A DNA stretch of 64,000 nucleotides, from assembly GCF_000016665.1 (NCBI RefSeq), contig NC_009523.1:868001-932000 (forward strand), written 5' to 3'. This DNA is from Roseiflexus sp. RS-1 (GTDB taxonomy: Bacteria; Chloroflexota; Chloroflexia; Chloroflexales; Roseiflexaceae). Shown here one piece after another: positions 1-10,673 of the stretch. The translations under genes were made by a program, and so were the position numbers. Under the pieces are notes generated by a model. It saw only the letters and a list, made by a program, of their open reading frames with translations, made no database searches and had not been told where the DNA came from. The stretch's first letter is position 1. Each line of letters starts with the position of its first letter.

Positions 1-133
1 ATGCAGGATGATTTCCGCAAATGCAACTCCATGGTGGTATGATATGGAATCTGTATAAGACGCCCTGGAGGGGAGAAAAGCGGAGTCTGTATAATCAGAC
101 GTAGTGCAGCAAATGAAAGATAGAGATGAAAAC

Positions 134-366
<233 letters not shown>

Positions 367-370
<4 letters not shown>

Positions 371-726
371 ACTTTGTAGCTGACGAGAGCGTTGACCGTC
401 TTATTGTCGAACGTTTGCGGCGAGAGGGGTATCAGGTTTCGTATGTGGCTGAACTGGAGCCAGGGATGCTCGATGAGGCTGTCTTGAACCTGGCGAATCA
501 GGAGACAGCGCTGTTGCTGACAGCAGACAAGGACTTTGGGGAGATGGTGATTCGTCAGCGTCTCCACATGCATGGAGTGGCGCTGCGTCGTCTGGCAGGC
601 TTGACTCCCGCTCGCAAAGCGGAGATTGTGGCTCTGGCAATTAAGGAGCATTTGATAGAACTTCCACGTTCCTTTGCCGTTATCATGCCAGGGATATTTC
701 GCATTCGTCGTGTCAGCGCAATGTGA
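367..726 (+). CDS. DUF5615 PIN-like protein, putative toxin
   Basis: A 119-aa protein with the DUF5615 (Mut7-C-like PIN) layout. It has an N-terminal DESVDRLIVERLRREGY motif, a central acidic motif LLTADKDFGEMV and a basic C-terminus. The acidic residues match the metal-binding positions of PIN-like nucleases. Its start overlaps the stop of the DUF433 gene, the typical arrangement of this pair. A role as toxin or RNase is inferred from family; no direct evidence of toxicity is visible. Confidence 0.8.
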
Positions 727-747
727 ACATTCCACTACTCTCGACGT

Positions 748-776
748 TTGACGATCCCCCACCCGGTGAGTATACT
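748..776 (+). promoter_or_regulatory. guaB promoter (TTGACG, 17 bp, TATACT)
   Basis: -35 TTGACG at 748-753 and -10 TATACT at 771-776 are separated by exactly 17 bp. The predicted start near 783 gives a leader of about 130 nt before guaB. Confidence 0.75.
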
Positions 777-816
777 ACTCCCCATGGTATCGACATACAA
801 CGTTACCGCCATACAC

Positions 817-2386
<1,570 letters not shown>

Positions 2387-2390
2387 GACC

Positions 2391-2424
2391 GGCGAGGGGA
2401 GCGTTGACCTGCTTCCCCTCCGCC
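2391..2424. terminator. Hairpin between convergent guaB and metal-binding gene
   Basis: An imperfect GC-rich inverted repeat (GGCGAGGGGAG against CTTCCCCTCCGCC) in the 45-bp gap between convergent genes. It has no U-tract, so it is only a candidate bidirectional terminator. Confidence 0.35.
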
Positions 2425-2431
2425 CTCACGA

Positions 2432-2647
2432 TCACACGAGGACAGCCACTTCATCGTAACCGGCGTCGTTGATCGCGCGGATCAGGTCATCAACCGCGAC
2501 CCGCTGGTCGTGATCAACGCGCACGCTTTTGTCGCTCAGATTAACGACCACCTGCTGAACTCCCGGCAGCGCGCTGACCGCTTTCGTAATGGCGTTGACG
2601 CAATGCTGGCAGGATATGCCGGGCACGTGAAAGAGATCGCTGATCAT
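2432..2647 (-). CDS. Heavy-metal-associated (HMA) domain protein, CopZ-like
   Basis: A 71-aa single-domain protein with the metal-binding motif GISCQHC (CxxC) in the first loop and the usual beta-alpha-beta-beta-alpha-beta ferredoxin-like layout. Such proteins carry Cu(I) to P-type ATPases or regulators in the cytosol. No copper ATPase or copper regulator lies beside it, so its partner is elsewhere. It has a consensus promoter and a strong ribosome-binding site (GGAGGAA, just upstream of the start). Confidence 0.88.
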   Translation of the reverse strand: MISDLFHVPGISCQHCVNAITKAVSALPGVQQVVVNLSDKSVRVDHDQRVAVDDLIRAINDAGYDEVAVLV

Positions 2648-2674
2648 ACGTTCCTCCGTCTGCTTACGCAGCGC

Positions 2675-2703
2675 AGTATATAATCCCTGTTGCTCTGTGT
2701 CAA
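2675..2703 (-). promoter_or_regulatory. Promoter of the HMA-domain gene (TTGACA, 17 bp, TATACT)
   Basis: On the minus strand, TTGACA (complement of 2698-2703) and TATACT (complement of 2675-2680) are spaced 17 bp apart, about 30 nt upstream of the start codon. Confidence 0.8.
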
Positions 2704-2736
2704 CCGGCGGGCGCAGCGCGCAGCAAAGGCGCGTCG

Positions 2737-2745
2737 TGATATAAT
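2737..2745 (+). promoter_or_regulatory. Extended -10 promoter for pepA
   Basis: TGATATAAT forms an extended -10 (TGn plus TATAAT, 2740-2745) about 100 nt before the aminopeptidase start. No good -35 is visible. Confidence 0.45.
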
Positions 2746-2847
2746 AGCCGTCATTCTTGAAACGAACGTTTGCACAACCTGATTGGACAATCGCGCAATT
2801 CTCTACAGTGTCGGGAACTGGCGATTGCGGAGTTCATGGAGTTTCCT

Positions 2848-4311
2848 ATGCGCGTGACAGTCACTGCTGGCGATCCATTGACTGCTGAAGCCGACCTGCT
2901 TGTGCTTGGCTTGTGGGAAGAAGAACCGCCTGCGCCGCCTGTGGCAGACCTTATCGAACCGGGCGACTGGTCGGGGAAAGCAAAACAGACCCTGCTCATC
3001 TATCCGCGCGGCGTCATACCGGCGCGGCGGGTGCTGCTCATCGGTCTTGGTAAGCGTTCCTCGCCCGATATCGACCTTCTGCGCGAGGTTGCTGCAATTG
3101 CGACCCAGCGCGCGCGCGATGTGAAGGTTGAGCGGTTCGCATGTGCACTGCCCGTTGTACCAGAGCATACCTCTGAAACGGTTGCCGCCGCGCTGACCGA
3201 GGGCAGTCTGCTCGGCAACTATCGCTTTCTGGAATACAAGACCGATATAAAACCGGAAGAGCGTCGTGACATCGATGAGCTGACGCTGATCACACTCCCA
3301 GACGCTGCGGAGGAAGCAATGCGCGGCGTTGCACGCGGCGGCGCCATTGCACGTGGCGTGAACCTGGCGCGCGACCTGGCGAATCTTCCACCCAATGTGC
3401 TGACGCCAGCGCAACTGGCAGAGCGCGCGCGCGAACTTGCCATTGCGTTCGATCTGCCTGTCACCATTCTTGGTCCGGCAGAAATGCGCGAACAGGGTTT
3501 TGGCGGCATCCTCGCCGTCGGTCAGGGTTCAGCGAATGAACCGCGCTTCATTGTGATTGAGTATGGCGCGCACGATACCGATGCGCCCACAATCTGCCTG
3601 GTGGGAAAAGGGATGACGTTCGATTCGGGCGGGATTTCGATCAAGCCTGCCGAGAATATGGACGCCATGAAGATGGATATGAGCGGCGCGGCTGCGGTGC
3701 TCGGCGCGCTGCACGCCATCGCCGAATTGCGGCTGCCGTTGCACGTTGTGGCGCTGATCGGCGCAGCGGAAAATATGCCCGGCGCGTCGGCGTACCGCCC
3801 TGGCGACATCCTGAAGACTCTCAGCGGTAAGACCATCGAGGTGCTGAATACTGATGCCGAAGGGCGGATCGTGCTGGCGGACGCCCTGACCTATGCGCAA
3901 CGCTACAACCCGGCGGCGATCATCGATCTGGCAACTCTGACCGGCGCTATCGGCGTGGCGCTTGGACCGCACGCGATCGGGCTGTTTGCAAACGACGACA
4001 CCCTGGCGCAGCGCCTGTTGCGCGCCGGTGAGGCAGCCGGGGAACGCGCCTGGCAACTGCCGTTGTGGCAACCCTACCGGGAGATGGTGAAGAGCGAGAT
4101 CGCCGATGTGCGCAATGCTGCCGGGCGCCAGGGCGGCGCGATTACAGCTGCCGCCTTCCTCAACGCCTTCGTCGGTGACTATCCATGGGCGCATCTCGAT
4201 ATTGCCAGCACTGCCTGGACCGACTCGAAACCCAAGGCGTATCAACCGAAGGGCGCTACCGGCGTCGGCGTGCGCCTGTTAGTTCAGGCGCTGCGCAATT
4301 GGACGGAGTGA
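2848..4311 (+). CDS. pepA: Leucyl aminopeptidase (M17 family)
   Basis: Cytosolic di-metal aminopeptidase that releases N-terminal residues from peptides; 487 aa from the chosen start. The C-terminal catalytic domain carries GKGMTFDSGGISIKP, with metal-binding Lys and Asp, and the M17 signature NTDAEGRIVLADA. The N-terminal macro-like domain is less conserved. ATG 2848 is preferred because GGAG lies 6 nt upstream; ATG 2836 and TTG 2770 are in-frame alternatives. The next gene starts 24 nt downstream, so they may be cotranscribed. Confidence 0.93.
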   Translation: MRVTVTAGDPLTAEADLLVLGLWEEEPPAPPVADLIEPGDWSGKAKQTLLIYPRGVIPARRVLLIGLGKRSSPDIDLLREVAAIATQRARDVKVERFACALPVVPEHTSETVAAALTEGSLLGNYRFLEYKTDIKPEERRDIDELTLITLPDAAEEAMRGVARGGAIARGVNLARDLANLPPNVLTPAQLAERARELAIAFDLPVTILGPAEMREQGFGGILAVGQGSANEPRFIVIEYGAHDTDAPTICLVGKGMTFDSGGISIKPAENMDAMKMDMSGAAAVLGALHAIAELRLPLHVVALIGAAENMPGASAYRPGDILKTLSGKTIEVLNTDAEGRIVLADALTYAQRYNPAAIIDLATLTGAIGVALGPHAIGLFANDDTLAQRLLRAGEAAGERAWQLPLWQPYREMVKSEIADVRNAAGRQGGAITAAAFLNAFVGDYPWAHLDIASTAWTDSKPKAYQPKGATGVGVRLLVQALRNWTE

Positions 4312-4335
4312 TCGCAACCATTTGGTGAATGAGAG

Positions 4336-5184
4336 ATGAATCCTCCTCCTCGCTATGATCGGATCGTATCGCTGGTGCTGCTGGTGCTCCTCGGGCTGGC
4401 GGTCGTCTTCCTGATCGACATCAACCCGAATATTTTGCGCGCCCGCTTCGGCGGCGACTTTCCGAGCATTACCGTTTCGTGGCTGCTGATCGCATCGCTG
4501 GTGGTGATCAGCAGCACCGGAGCGGACGTGTTTATCCGCCTTCACCCTCATATGCAGACACGATCACTGCCCACGGTGAATCTCGGATTCGTGCAGATCG
4601 AACTCGCGCCAGCATTCTGGATTCTGCCCTCGTTTGCGATCATTGCCTCGTTTGCGTTCTTCCGCCTGTTCAGCGCCAGCCTCGAAACGCTGGCATTCGT
4701 GCTGGCGCTGATCGCAGCTGGCGGATTTCTGTTTGGTTCGCTCGTCGCCCAGCACTATTCGCTCGACCGCCGCGCCTCCGTGCGCCAGGGAGCGCGCCTG
4801 GCGCTTCAGGCGATGACGCTGCTGCTGGCGTTTGGGGTGTTTAGCGCCATATATTACGCTCGTATGCGCACGCTCTATTCGGCAGCGCTGATCGGCGCCA
4901 GCGCCGCACTGCTGGCGTATGCGCTGCTCTCCCAGACGCCGACGCGCAATCTGTTCACGCTATCGTTGCTGGTCGGATTAACCCTGGCAGAGGCGACCTG
5001 GGCGCTCAACTATTGGGCGGCGTCGTTTTTGATCGGCGGTGCGTTGCTGCTGGCGCTGTTCTATGTGGTTACCGGCATCCTCCAGAGTTATCTGGAAGGA
5101 ACGTTGACCAGACGGGTGATCTGGGAGTATGGCGCAGTTGGCGGCGCTCTGGTGCTGGCAAGCGTTTATGTGACCTTCCGTTGA
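4336..5184 (+). CDS. Polytopic membrane protein (DUF5656-like)
   Basis: A 282-aa hydrophobic protein with about nine predicted membrane segments (roughly residues 9-27, 43-62, 90-112, 116-137, 153-175, 178-197, 203-222, 224-246, 261-280) and a short hydrophilic N-terminus. It resembles the DUF5656 proteins I associate with Chloroflexota, but I see no catalytic motif and assign no function. The stop overlaps the start of the next gene by one base, and that gene encodes an intramembrane protease-like protein, so the two are probably coexpressed. Confidence 0.65.
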   Translation: MNPPPRYDRIVSLVLLVLLGLAVVFLIDINPNILRARFGGDFPSITVSWLLIASLVVISSTGADVFIRLHPHMQTRSLPTVNLGFVQIELAPAFWILPSFAIIASFAFFRLFSASLETLAFVLALIAAGGFLFGSLVAQHYSLDRRASVRQGARLALQAMTLLLAFGVFSAIYYARMRTLYSAALIGASAALLAYALLSQTPTRNLFTLSLLVGLTLAEATWALNYWAASFLIGGALLLALFYVVTGILQSYLEGTLTRRVIWEYGAVGGALVLASVYVTFR

Positions 5185-5996
5185 TGGCGCCTTCTTTCCA
5201 GATAAGCGCAGGACGGGTTGCCGCTACAGTCGCCGCAATCCTGTTTGAGACGCTCTTTCCGCTCGCAGTAGCATGGTTCGTCGGGCGCAGGCTGCGGGTT
5301 TCCTGGCGCTACTTCGCTTACGGCGCCGTGATCTTTCTGATCTTCCAGTTGATTACCCGTGTTCCGCTGGTGATGGCGCTTCAGGGGGTGGTGACGCCCC
5401 ATGTGCAGGCGTCGCGCACAGTGATGTTCGGCTGGCTGGTCGCGCTGGCGCTGACCGCCGGGCTTGCGGAGGAGATCGGGCGTTACATCGGGTATCGCTG
5501 GCTGTTTCGTGAAGAAAAAACCTGGTCGCGCGCCGTTATGTACGGGCTGGGGCACGGTGGTTTTGAGTCAATCGTGCTGGTCGGCGGGCTGACGCTGCTG
5601 GGGTTGATCAATCTGCTGGCGTTGAGCAGTGTTGATCTGGCGACGCTGCCGTTGACCGATGAGCAGCGGGAAATGGCGCGGCAGCAACTGGCGGCGGTCG
5701 CCGCCCAACCCGACTGGCTGCCGCTGGCAGGGGCGTGGGAGCGTCTCTGGACGCTGCCGGTCCACGTGGCGCTCTCAGTGATGGTGTTGCAGGTCTTTCG
5801 GCGCGGGCAGATGTGGTGGCTCTGGCTTGCAATTGCGATGCATACGCTGGTGAACCTGATCGCCGTGGGCATAGCGCCAGCACTTGCGTTGCAGGGAACG
5901 GCTGCGATCCTGATCCCGGAAGTCATTGTGATGCTCGCAGGACTTGCGGGGTTGTGGGTGATCTGGCGGATGCACGAAGGACATGTTCAGCGTTGA
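5184..5996 (+). CDS. YhfC-family putative intramembrane metalloprotease
   Basis: A 270-aa polytopic protein. The motif AEEIGRYIGY followed about 20 residues later by GHGGFES is the signature of YhfC-type glutamic intramembrane proteases, relatives of the CAAX/CPBP group: Glu-Glu and His face each other inside the membrane. The substrate is unknown. ATG 5184 overlaps the stop of the preceding membrane-protein gene and begins the conserved region; an open frame extends upstream to 5013 inside that gene but is not supported. About eight membrane segments are predicted. Confidence 0.75.
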   Translation: MAPSFQISAGRVAATVAAILFETLFPLAVAWFVGRRLRVSWRYFAYGAVIFLIFQLITRVPLVMALQGVVTPHVQASRTVMFGWLVALALTAGLAEEIGRYIGYRWLFREEKTWSRAVMYGLGHGGFESIVLVGGLTLLGLINLLALSSVDLATLPLTDEQREMARQQLAAVAAQPDWLPLAGAWERLWTLPVHVALSVMVLQVFRRGQMWWLWLAIAMHTLVNLIAVGIAPALALQGTAAILIPEVIVMLAGLAGLWVIWRMHEGHVQR

Positions 5997-6175
5997 ACGT
6001 TTCAGGTTGCAGGCGGGCATGAGGCGTCGAGACGTTGCGTTGCAACTTCTCCATCAGGAACGCAGCGAAAGAAATGTTCCCCTCGGTGGCTTTGTATCCT
6101 CTGCGTCACTCTGCCGCGCGACATACTTCACACGAGACGCGCCTCTATTCGTTGCTTCGCCGGTGCATGCATTCG

Positions 6176-7171
6176 TCACGCTACAGAGGCATAGTGTGCG
6201 ATGCTGACATCGCCTGGCGCAAGTAATCGTTTGTGTTCGATCAGTGAGATGAACAGTGCGGTCAACTCCGGATCCCACTGAACGCCGCTCCGCGCGCGGA
6301 GGCGCTGCACAGCCCGTTCGGGAGTCAATGCGCGACGGTACGGGCGATCGGTGGTCATTGCGTCGTAGGCGTCAACAATGGCGATGATGCGCGCGCCAAC
6401 CGGGATCTCCTCGCCGCGCAAGCCATACGGATAGCCGCTGCCGTCCCAGTGTTCGTGGTGCCCGCGCACAATCGGCGCGACATCGCGCGCGAAGCGCAGG
6501 GGTGCAATAATGCGCGCACCGTACTCAGGATGTTGCTTGACCTGCGCATACTCCTCCGGCGTCAACGGCGCCGGCTTTTGCAAAATGCCGTCCGCCACAC
6601 CGATTTTGCCGATGTCGTGCAACAACCCGCCCTGCCATACCGCGCGGCTGGCTTCGGCGCTCAGACCGGCGGCGATGGCGAGTTGTTCGCCATAGTGCGC
6701 CAGGCGCCACAGGTGCCCCTCGGTGTACATATCTTTTGCCTCAACTGCCAGCGCCAGCGCAACAATGACGCTCTCAGTCCGCTCGAGTTGGTCGGTCAGG
6801 CGTTTGGTGCGGAGTTGCGACTGAATGCGGGCGCGGAGCAGGCGCTCATCGAACGGTTTGGTCAGAAAGTCGTCGGCGCCGGCTTCAATGCCGTACCGGC
6901 GATGATCCGGAGAATCGAGGACGGTCAGCATGGTGATCGGGATCAACGCCGTGCGCGGATCGTTTTTCAACCGGCGGCAAACCTCGAAGCCATCAATGTC
7001 CGGCATGGTTACATCGAGCAGCACCAGGTCCGGCTGTTTCTCCAGCGCCAGGGCTAATGCCTCACGCCCATTGCGCGCTGCCAGCGCGGTGTATCCCTCG
7101 GCTTCGACAAAGCGAATAATTGCTTCACGCATTGCCTGATTATCATCTGCTATCAGGATTTTTGCCGCCAC
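6176..7171 (-). CDS. Response regulator with HD-GYP domain
   Basis: A 331-aa protein with an N-terminal receiver domain (phosphoacceptor Asp in LLDVTMPD, about residue 53; conserved Lys in TKPFDE) and a C-terminal HD-GYP domain (GLLHDIGKIGV, then HHEHWDGSGYPYGLRGEEIP). HD-GYP domains hydrolyse cyclic di-GMP; here phosphorylation of the receiver would control it. The metal-binding His, Asp and GYP residues look intact. No histidine kinase is adjacent, so the cognate sensor is unknown. It is transcribed alone. Confidence 0.92.
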   Translation of the reverse strand: MAAKILIADDNQAMREAIIRFVEAEGYTALAARNGREALALALEKQPDLVLLDVTMPDIDGFEVCRRLKNDPRTALIPITMLTVLDSPDHRRYGIEAGADDFLTKPFDERLLRARIQSQLRTKRLTDQLERTESVIVALALAVEAKDMYTEGHLWRLAHYGEQLAIAAGLSAEASRAVWQGGLLHDIGKIGVADGILQKPAPLTPEEYAQVKQHPEYGARIIAPLRFARDVAPIVRGHHEHWDGSGYPYGLRGEEIPVGARIIAIVDAYDAMTTDRPYRRALTPERAVQRLRARSGVQWDPELTALFISLIEHKRLLAPGDVSIAHYASVA

Positions 7172-7444
7172 TGTTCGCTCCTTCTAGCGGCAGAGCTTCG
7201 CGCCGCGTCTATGCGGCGGCTCGCACCCGATGTATGGAGGAGAAGTCCTGCTGTACCAGACTGTATAGTACAATACATTTTCAGTTCTGCTGTCGGATGG
7301 CGCACTGGTTGAGCATGACAGTTTCATCACAGCACTCTGGTGTGCTGGATCGCAAACATTCGCTGCGCCACACAGATTGTTCTATTAGAATAATCGTGAG
7401 AGATTGCCCGAAAGATTCTGCTGTGAAAGGAAGCAGGAACCACC

Positions 7445-8617
7445 ATGCGGTACAACTTCGATCAGGTCTTCGATCGCCGCCGCACCGGAAGCATCAAGTG
7501 GAAATTCTATGGCGACGACGTGCTGCCTATGTGGGTGGCGGATATGGACTTTCCGCCGCCGCCGCCGATCCTTGCAGCGCTCCACGCCCGCGTCGAGATT
7601 GGGGATTTCGGGTATGAACTACCCTCCCCCGCGCTGGGTGAACGCATCTGCGAGCGCCTGCACCGCCGCTACACCTGGAGCGTGACGCCGGATCAGATTG
7701 TGTACATCCCCAGTCTGGTCACCGGTCTCAACGCGGTCTGCCGGGCAATCGGCGAACCGGGCGACGGGGTGCTGGTGCAAACGCCAGTCTACCCGCCGTT
7801 CCTCACGGCGCCCGCGAATCAGGGGCGCGTGGTGCAGATGGCGGAACTGGAGGCAGTTCCCAACGGGCGCACGTTCGGGTATCGCGTCGACTATGATCGC
7901 ATGAATGCGGCAGTGACCGACCGCACGCGCCTGTTCATTCTGTGCAACCCGCATAATCCGACCGGCGAAGCGTACAGCCGCCAGGAGTTGATGCGGATGG
8001 CAGAGTTCTGTGAGCGGCACGACCTGATCATCTGTTCCGATGAGATCCACTGCGACCTGTTGCTCGGCGATACGCGCCACATCCCGATCGCCACGCTGGC
8101 GCCCGACATTGCCGAACGGACCATCACACTGATGGCGCCGAGCAAAACATTCAACATCCCCGGCTTGAAAGCCAGTTTTGCCATTGTCACCAACCCTGCG
8201 CTGCGCAAGCGTCTGATGACGGCGATGGAGGGCATTGTTCCCTGGCTCAACTCGTTTGCGCTGGCAGCAATGGACGTCGCCTATCGCGATTGCGACGACT
8301 GGCTGAATGAACTTCTCGCCTACCTTACTGCGAATCGCACCGTCGTAACAGAGTTCGTGACGAACCAGTTGCCGTGGGTTAGAACGACGGTTCCACAGGC
8401 GACGTACCTGGCGTGGTTTGACTGTCGCAACGCTGGCATCGCGGGCAATCCGTATGAGTTTTTCCGACGTGAGGCGAAGGTGGCGCTGAACGACGGGATA
8501 CCGTTCGGCGCTGGCGGCGAGGGGTTCGTGCGGCTCAACTTCGGGTGCCCGCGTTCGCTGCTGCTGGAAGGACTCGAGCGAATGAAGGCGGCGCTGGAGC
8601 GGATGGACAGGAACTGA
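7445..8617 (+). CDS. PLP-dependent aminotransferase, MalY/PatB family (putative cystathionine beta-lyase)
   Basis: A 390-aa fold-type I PLP enzyme. The N-terminal motif WKFYGDDVLPMWVADMDF is typical of MalY/PatB proteins, and the PLP lysine is in APSKTFNIPGLK. Family members act as C-S beta-lyases on cystathionine or cysteine conjugates. It starts at ATG 7445. The 270 bp upstream hold no gene. An intrinsic terminator follows, so it is a single-gene unit. The exact substrate cannot be read from sequence. Confidence 0.88.
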   Translation: MRYNFDQVFDRRRTGSIKWKFYGDDVLPMWVADMDFPPPPPILAALHARVEIGDFGYELPSPALGERICERLHRRYTWSVTPDQIVYIPSLVTGLNAVCRAIGEPGDGVLVQTPVYPPFLTAPANQGRVVQMAELEAVPNGRTFGYRVDYDRMNAAVTDRTRLFILCNPHNPTGEAYSRQELMRMAEFCERHDLIICSDEIHCDLLLGDTRHIPIATLAPDIAERTITLMAPSKTFNIPGLKASFAIVTNPALRKRLMTAMEGIVPWLNSFALAAMDVAYRDCDDWLNELLAYLTANRTVVTEFVTNQLPWVRTTVPQATYLAWFDCRNAGIAGNPYEFFRREAKVALNDGIPFGAGGEGFVRLNFGCPRSLLLEGLERMKAALERMDRN

Positions 8618-8642
8618 CAGAATCTCATCTGGTACAGGAGTC

Positions 8643-8670
8643 GACCGAAATACATTTCGGTCCTCCTTTT
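8643..8670 (+). terminator. Rho-independent terminator after the PatB-like gene
   Basis: A perfect inverted repeat, GACCGAAAT (8643-8651) with ATTTCGGTC (8654-8662), followed by CTCCTTTTTCC. Confidence 0.75.
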
Positions 8671-8673
8671 TCC

Positions 8674-8703
8674 TTGACAGAGCCTGTATCAAACGTGTAT
8701 TGT
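8674..8703 (+). promoter_or_regulatory. Candidate promoter for the PTPS gene
   Basis: TTGACA at 8674-8679 with TATTGT at 8698-8703 (18-bp spacing), directly after the preceding terminator. TTATAC at 8703-8708 is an alternative -10 with poor spacing. Confidence 0.5.
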
Positions 8704-8855
8704 TATACAGGCGCCTGAACAAGAGGAACTGCATCAGTCCCTCCCTGTCCCAACACTCTCCCCGAACGAGAAGCACATTTGTCGGCGCGCTTCGCCCACC
8801 GCGCGAAGCGTGCGTCTGTGCGCCAGACATCATGTTGAAGAGGAGACATCCAGAT

Positions 8856-9683
8856 ATGGTATACGCAACCCGTCGATTCGAGTTTTCTGCTGCGCATCGC
8901 TACTGGCGCCCCGACTGGAGCGCCGAGGAGAACGAGCGCGTCTTCGGACCATGCGCCTATCCGTATGGTCATGGGCACAACTACACGCTTGACGTCACCA
9001 TTACCGGCGAACTCGACCCGCGCACCGGCATGGTGATGAACATGACCGAACTCAAATCACTGGTGTCGGAGGTGCTGAATGAATTCGACCATAAGCATCT
9101 GAACGAAGATACGCCCTACTTCCGCGACCAACTTCCAACGACCGAGAACATTGTGCGGGTGCTGTGGCGGTTGATCGCGGCTCGTTTGCCGGTTGCGGCG
9201 CGCCTGGTGCGTCTGCGCCTGTATGAGACCGGTGACCTGTGGGCTGAATACGACGGCGCCGATGAGACGACCTTTGCGCGGGTCTACACATTCTCGGCAG
9301 CGCATCGATTGCACTCGCCGCTCCTCTCCGATGAAGAGAATCTGGCGATCTACGGCAAGTGCAACAATCCGAACGGGCACGGTCATACGTATACGCTTGA
9401 GGTGAGCGTCGCCGGTCCGGTCGATCCCGATACGGGCATGGTGATCGACCTGGCAACGATGGATCGCACCGTGCGCAGTGTTCTCGACCGGATCGACTAC
9501 CGGCATCTTGACCGCGAAATTGCCGCATTCGCCACGAAACCCTCCACGGCGGAGAATATCGTGATCTACCTGTGGGATGAACTTGCGCCGCGCTTTGAAG
9601 GGCGGTTGCGCCATCTCACGTTGTGGGAAACGCGCAAGAATGTGTTCGAGTACGCCGGTCCTGACGCCCGCCATCATGGATGA
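8856..9683 (+). CDS. Tandem two-domain 6-pyruvoyl-tetrahydropterin synthase / QueD-like protein
   Basis: A 275-aa protein made of two PTPS domains in a row. Domain 1 (about 1-130) has FEFSAAHRYW, CAYPYGHGHNY and ETGDLW; domain 2 (about 135-270) has YTFSAAHRLH, KCNNPNGHGHTY and ETRKN. Each domain keeps the zinc His residues, the catalytic Cys and the Glu, so both may be active. PTPS enzymes convert dihydroneopterin triphosphate to 6-pyruvoyl tetrahydropterin or, as QueD, to carboxy-tetrahydropterin. A typical member has one domain of about 120-140 aa. ATG 8856 follows GAAGAGGAG. folE, which makes the substrate, is next. Confidence 0.88.
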   Translation: MVYATRRFEFSAAHRYWRPDWSAEENERVFGPCAYPYGHGHNYTLDVTITGELDPRTGMVMNMTELKSLVSEVLNEFDHKHLNEDTPYFRDQLPTTENIVRVLWRLIAARLPVAARLVRLRLYETGDLWAEYDGADETTFARVYTFSAAHRLHSPLLSDEENLAIYGKCNNPNGHGHTYTLEVSVAGPVDPDTGMVIDLATMDRTVRSVLDRIDYRHLDREIAAFATKPSTAENIVIYLWDELAPRFEGRLRHLTLWETRKNVFEYAGPDARHHG

Positions 9684-9687
9684 CTAT

Positions 9688-9712
9688 GCCTGCTTCCGTT
9701 GGGGAAGCAGGC
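9688..9712. other. Stem-loop between PTPS gene and folE
   Basis: GCCTGCTTCC (9688-9697) pairs with GGAAGCAGGC (9703-9712). There is no U-tract, so it may be a weak terminator or an mRNA-processing or stability element. Confidence 0.4.
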
Positions 9713-9860
9713 GACAACGCGCATTCGGGATACGCGCGGATGCTGTCGGTGCGCGACGCCAATCGCAGCGAAGCAATCTTGCAACGACGTGGCTTGATCG
9801 CAACACCACCCATCGCGCGTTATCACGAGTCGCTGTTGAAGAGAATGGAGACCTGGATTC

Positions 9861-10541
9861 ATGGCATTCCGTAATAGCACGAATGGTTATCATACCGACC
9901 ACGCGCTCGCAGACGACGATGGGCAGGAATACGAAACGCTCATCGTTCAGGGGCGCGGCAAACTCGAGGGCGTGAGTTACCAATCCGACCCGGCAATCGA
10001 AGACGCAGTGCGCGTTATTCTGAAACAGATCGGCGAAAACCCCGAACGTGAAGGGCTGCTGAAAACGCCGTCGCGCGTCGCCAAAATGTACGCCGAACTG
10101 ACTGCCGGCTACCATATCGATCCCGACGCGCTGATCAACGACGCGATCTTCAGCGTCAGTTACGACGAAATGGTGCTGGTCAAGAACATCGAGTTCGCCA
10201 GCCTGTGCGAACATCATATGCTGCCCTTCATGGGGCGGGTGCACGTCGCGTACATTCCCAACGGCAAAGTTGTGGGGTTGAGCAAGATCCCGCGCATCGT
10301 TGAGATGTTCGCGCGTCGCCTGCAGGTGCAGGAGCGCATGACGGTGCAGATCGCCGATTTTATCAATCAGCGGCTCGAACCGCTTGGCGTGGCGGTCGTC
10401 GCTGAAGGTGTGCATATGTGCGCTGTTATGCGCGGCGTGAAAAAAGCCGGCGCCACCATGGTCACGTCGGCAATGCGCGGCGTGTTCCGCGACGATCCCA
10501 AGACGCGCAGCGAATTCATGGCGCATATCGAGCGCGCCTGA
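9861..10541 (+). CDS. folE: GTP cyclohydrolase I
   Basis: Converts GTP to 7,8-dihydroneopterin triphosphate, the entry to folate, biopterin and deazapurine pathways. The 226-aa protein carries the zinc ligands in [10 protein letters not shown] and HMCAVMRG, the substrate motif [10 protein letters not shown], and the C-terminal [15 protein letters not shown] lies about 12 nt before ATG 9861. Its position between a PTPS-family gene and an SDR suggests use in pterin cofactor synthesis rather than only folate; that is inference. Confidence 0.96.
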   Translation: MAFRNSTNGYHTDHALADDDGQEYETLIVQGRGKLEGVSYQSDPAIEDAVRVILKQIGENPEREGLLKTPSRVAKMYAELTAGYHIDPDALINDAIFSVSYDEMVLVKNIEFASLCEHHMLPFMGRVHVAYIPNGKVVGLSKIPRIVEMFARRLQVQERMTVQIADFINQRLEPLGVAVVAEGVHMCAVMRGVKKAGATMVTSAMRGVFRDDPKTRSEFMAHIERA

Positions 10542-10673
10542 TCGTGAGGTGATGGACGTGGCGCAGGCGGCGCCATGTCCACCCCGGCACGACTTCCGTT
10601 AGAACAGGGATGACCTGTCCCAACAGCAGAGCGAAACACACCCATCGGCAATCAGGGATTGAACGAACGTCAT

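Noticed and set aside
5013-5183. 57-codon extension of the YhfC-like gene
   Set aside because: It lies wholly inside the preceding membrane-protein gene in another frame; ATG 5184 overlaps that gene's stop in the usual way.
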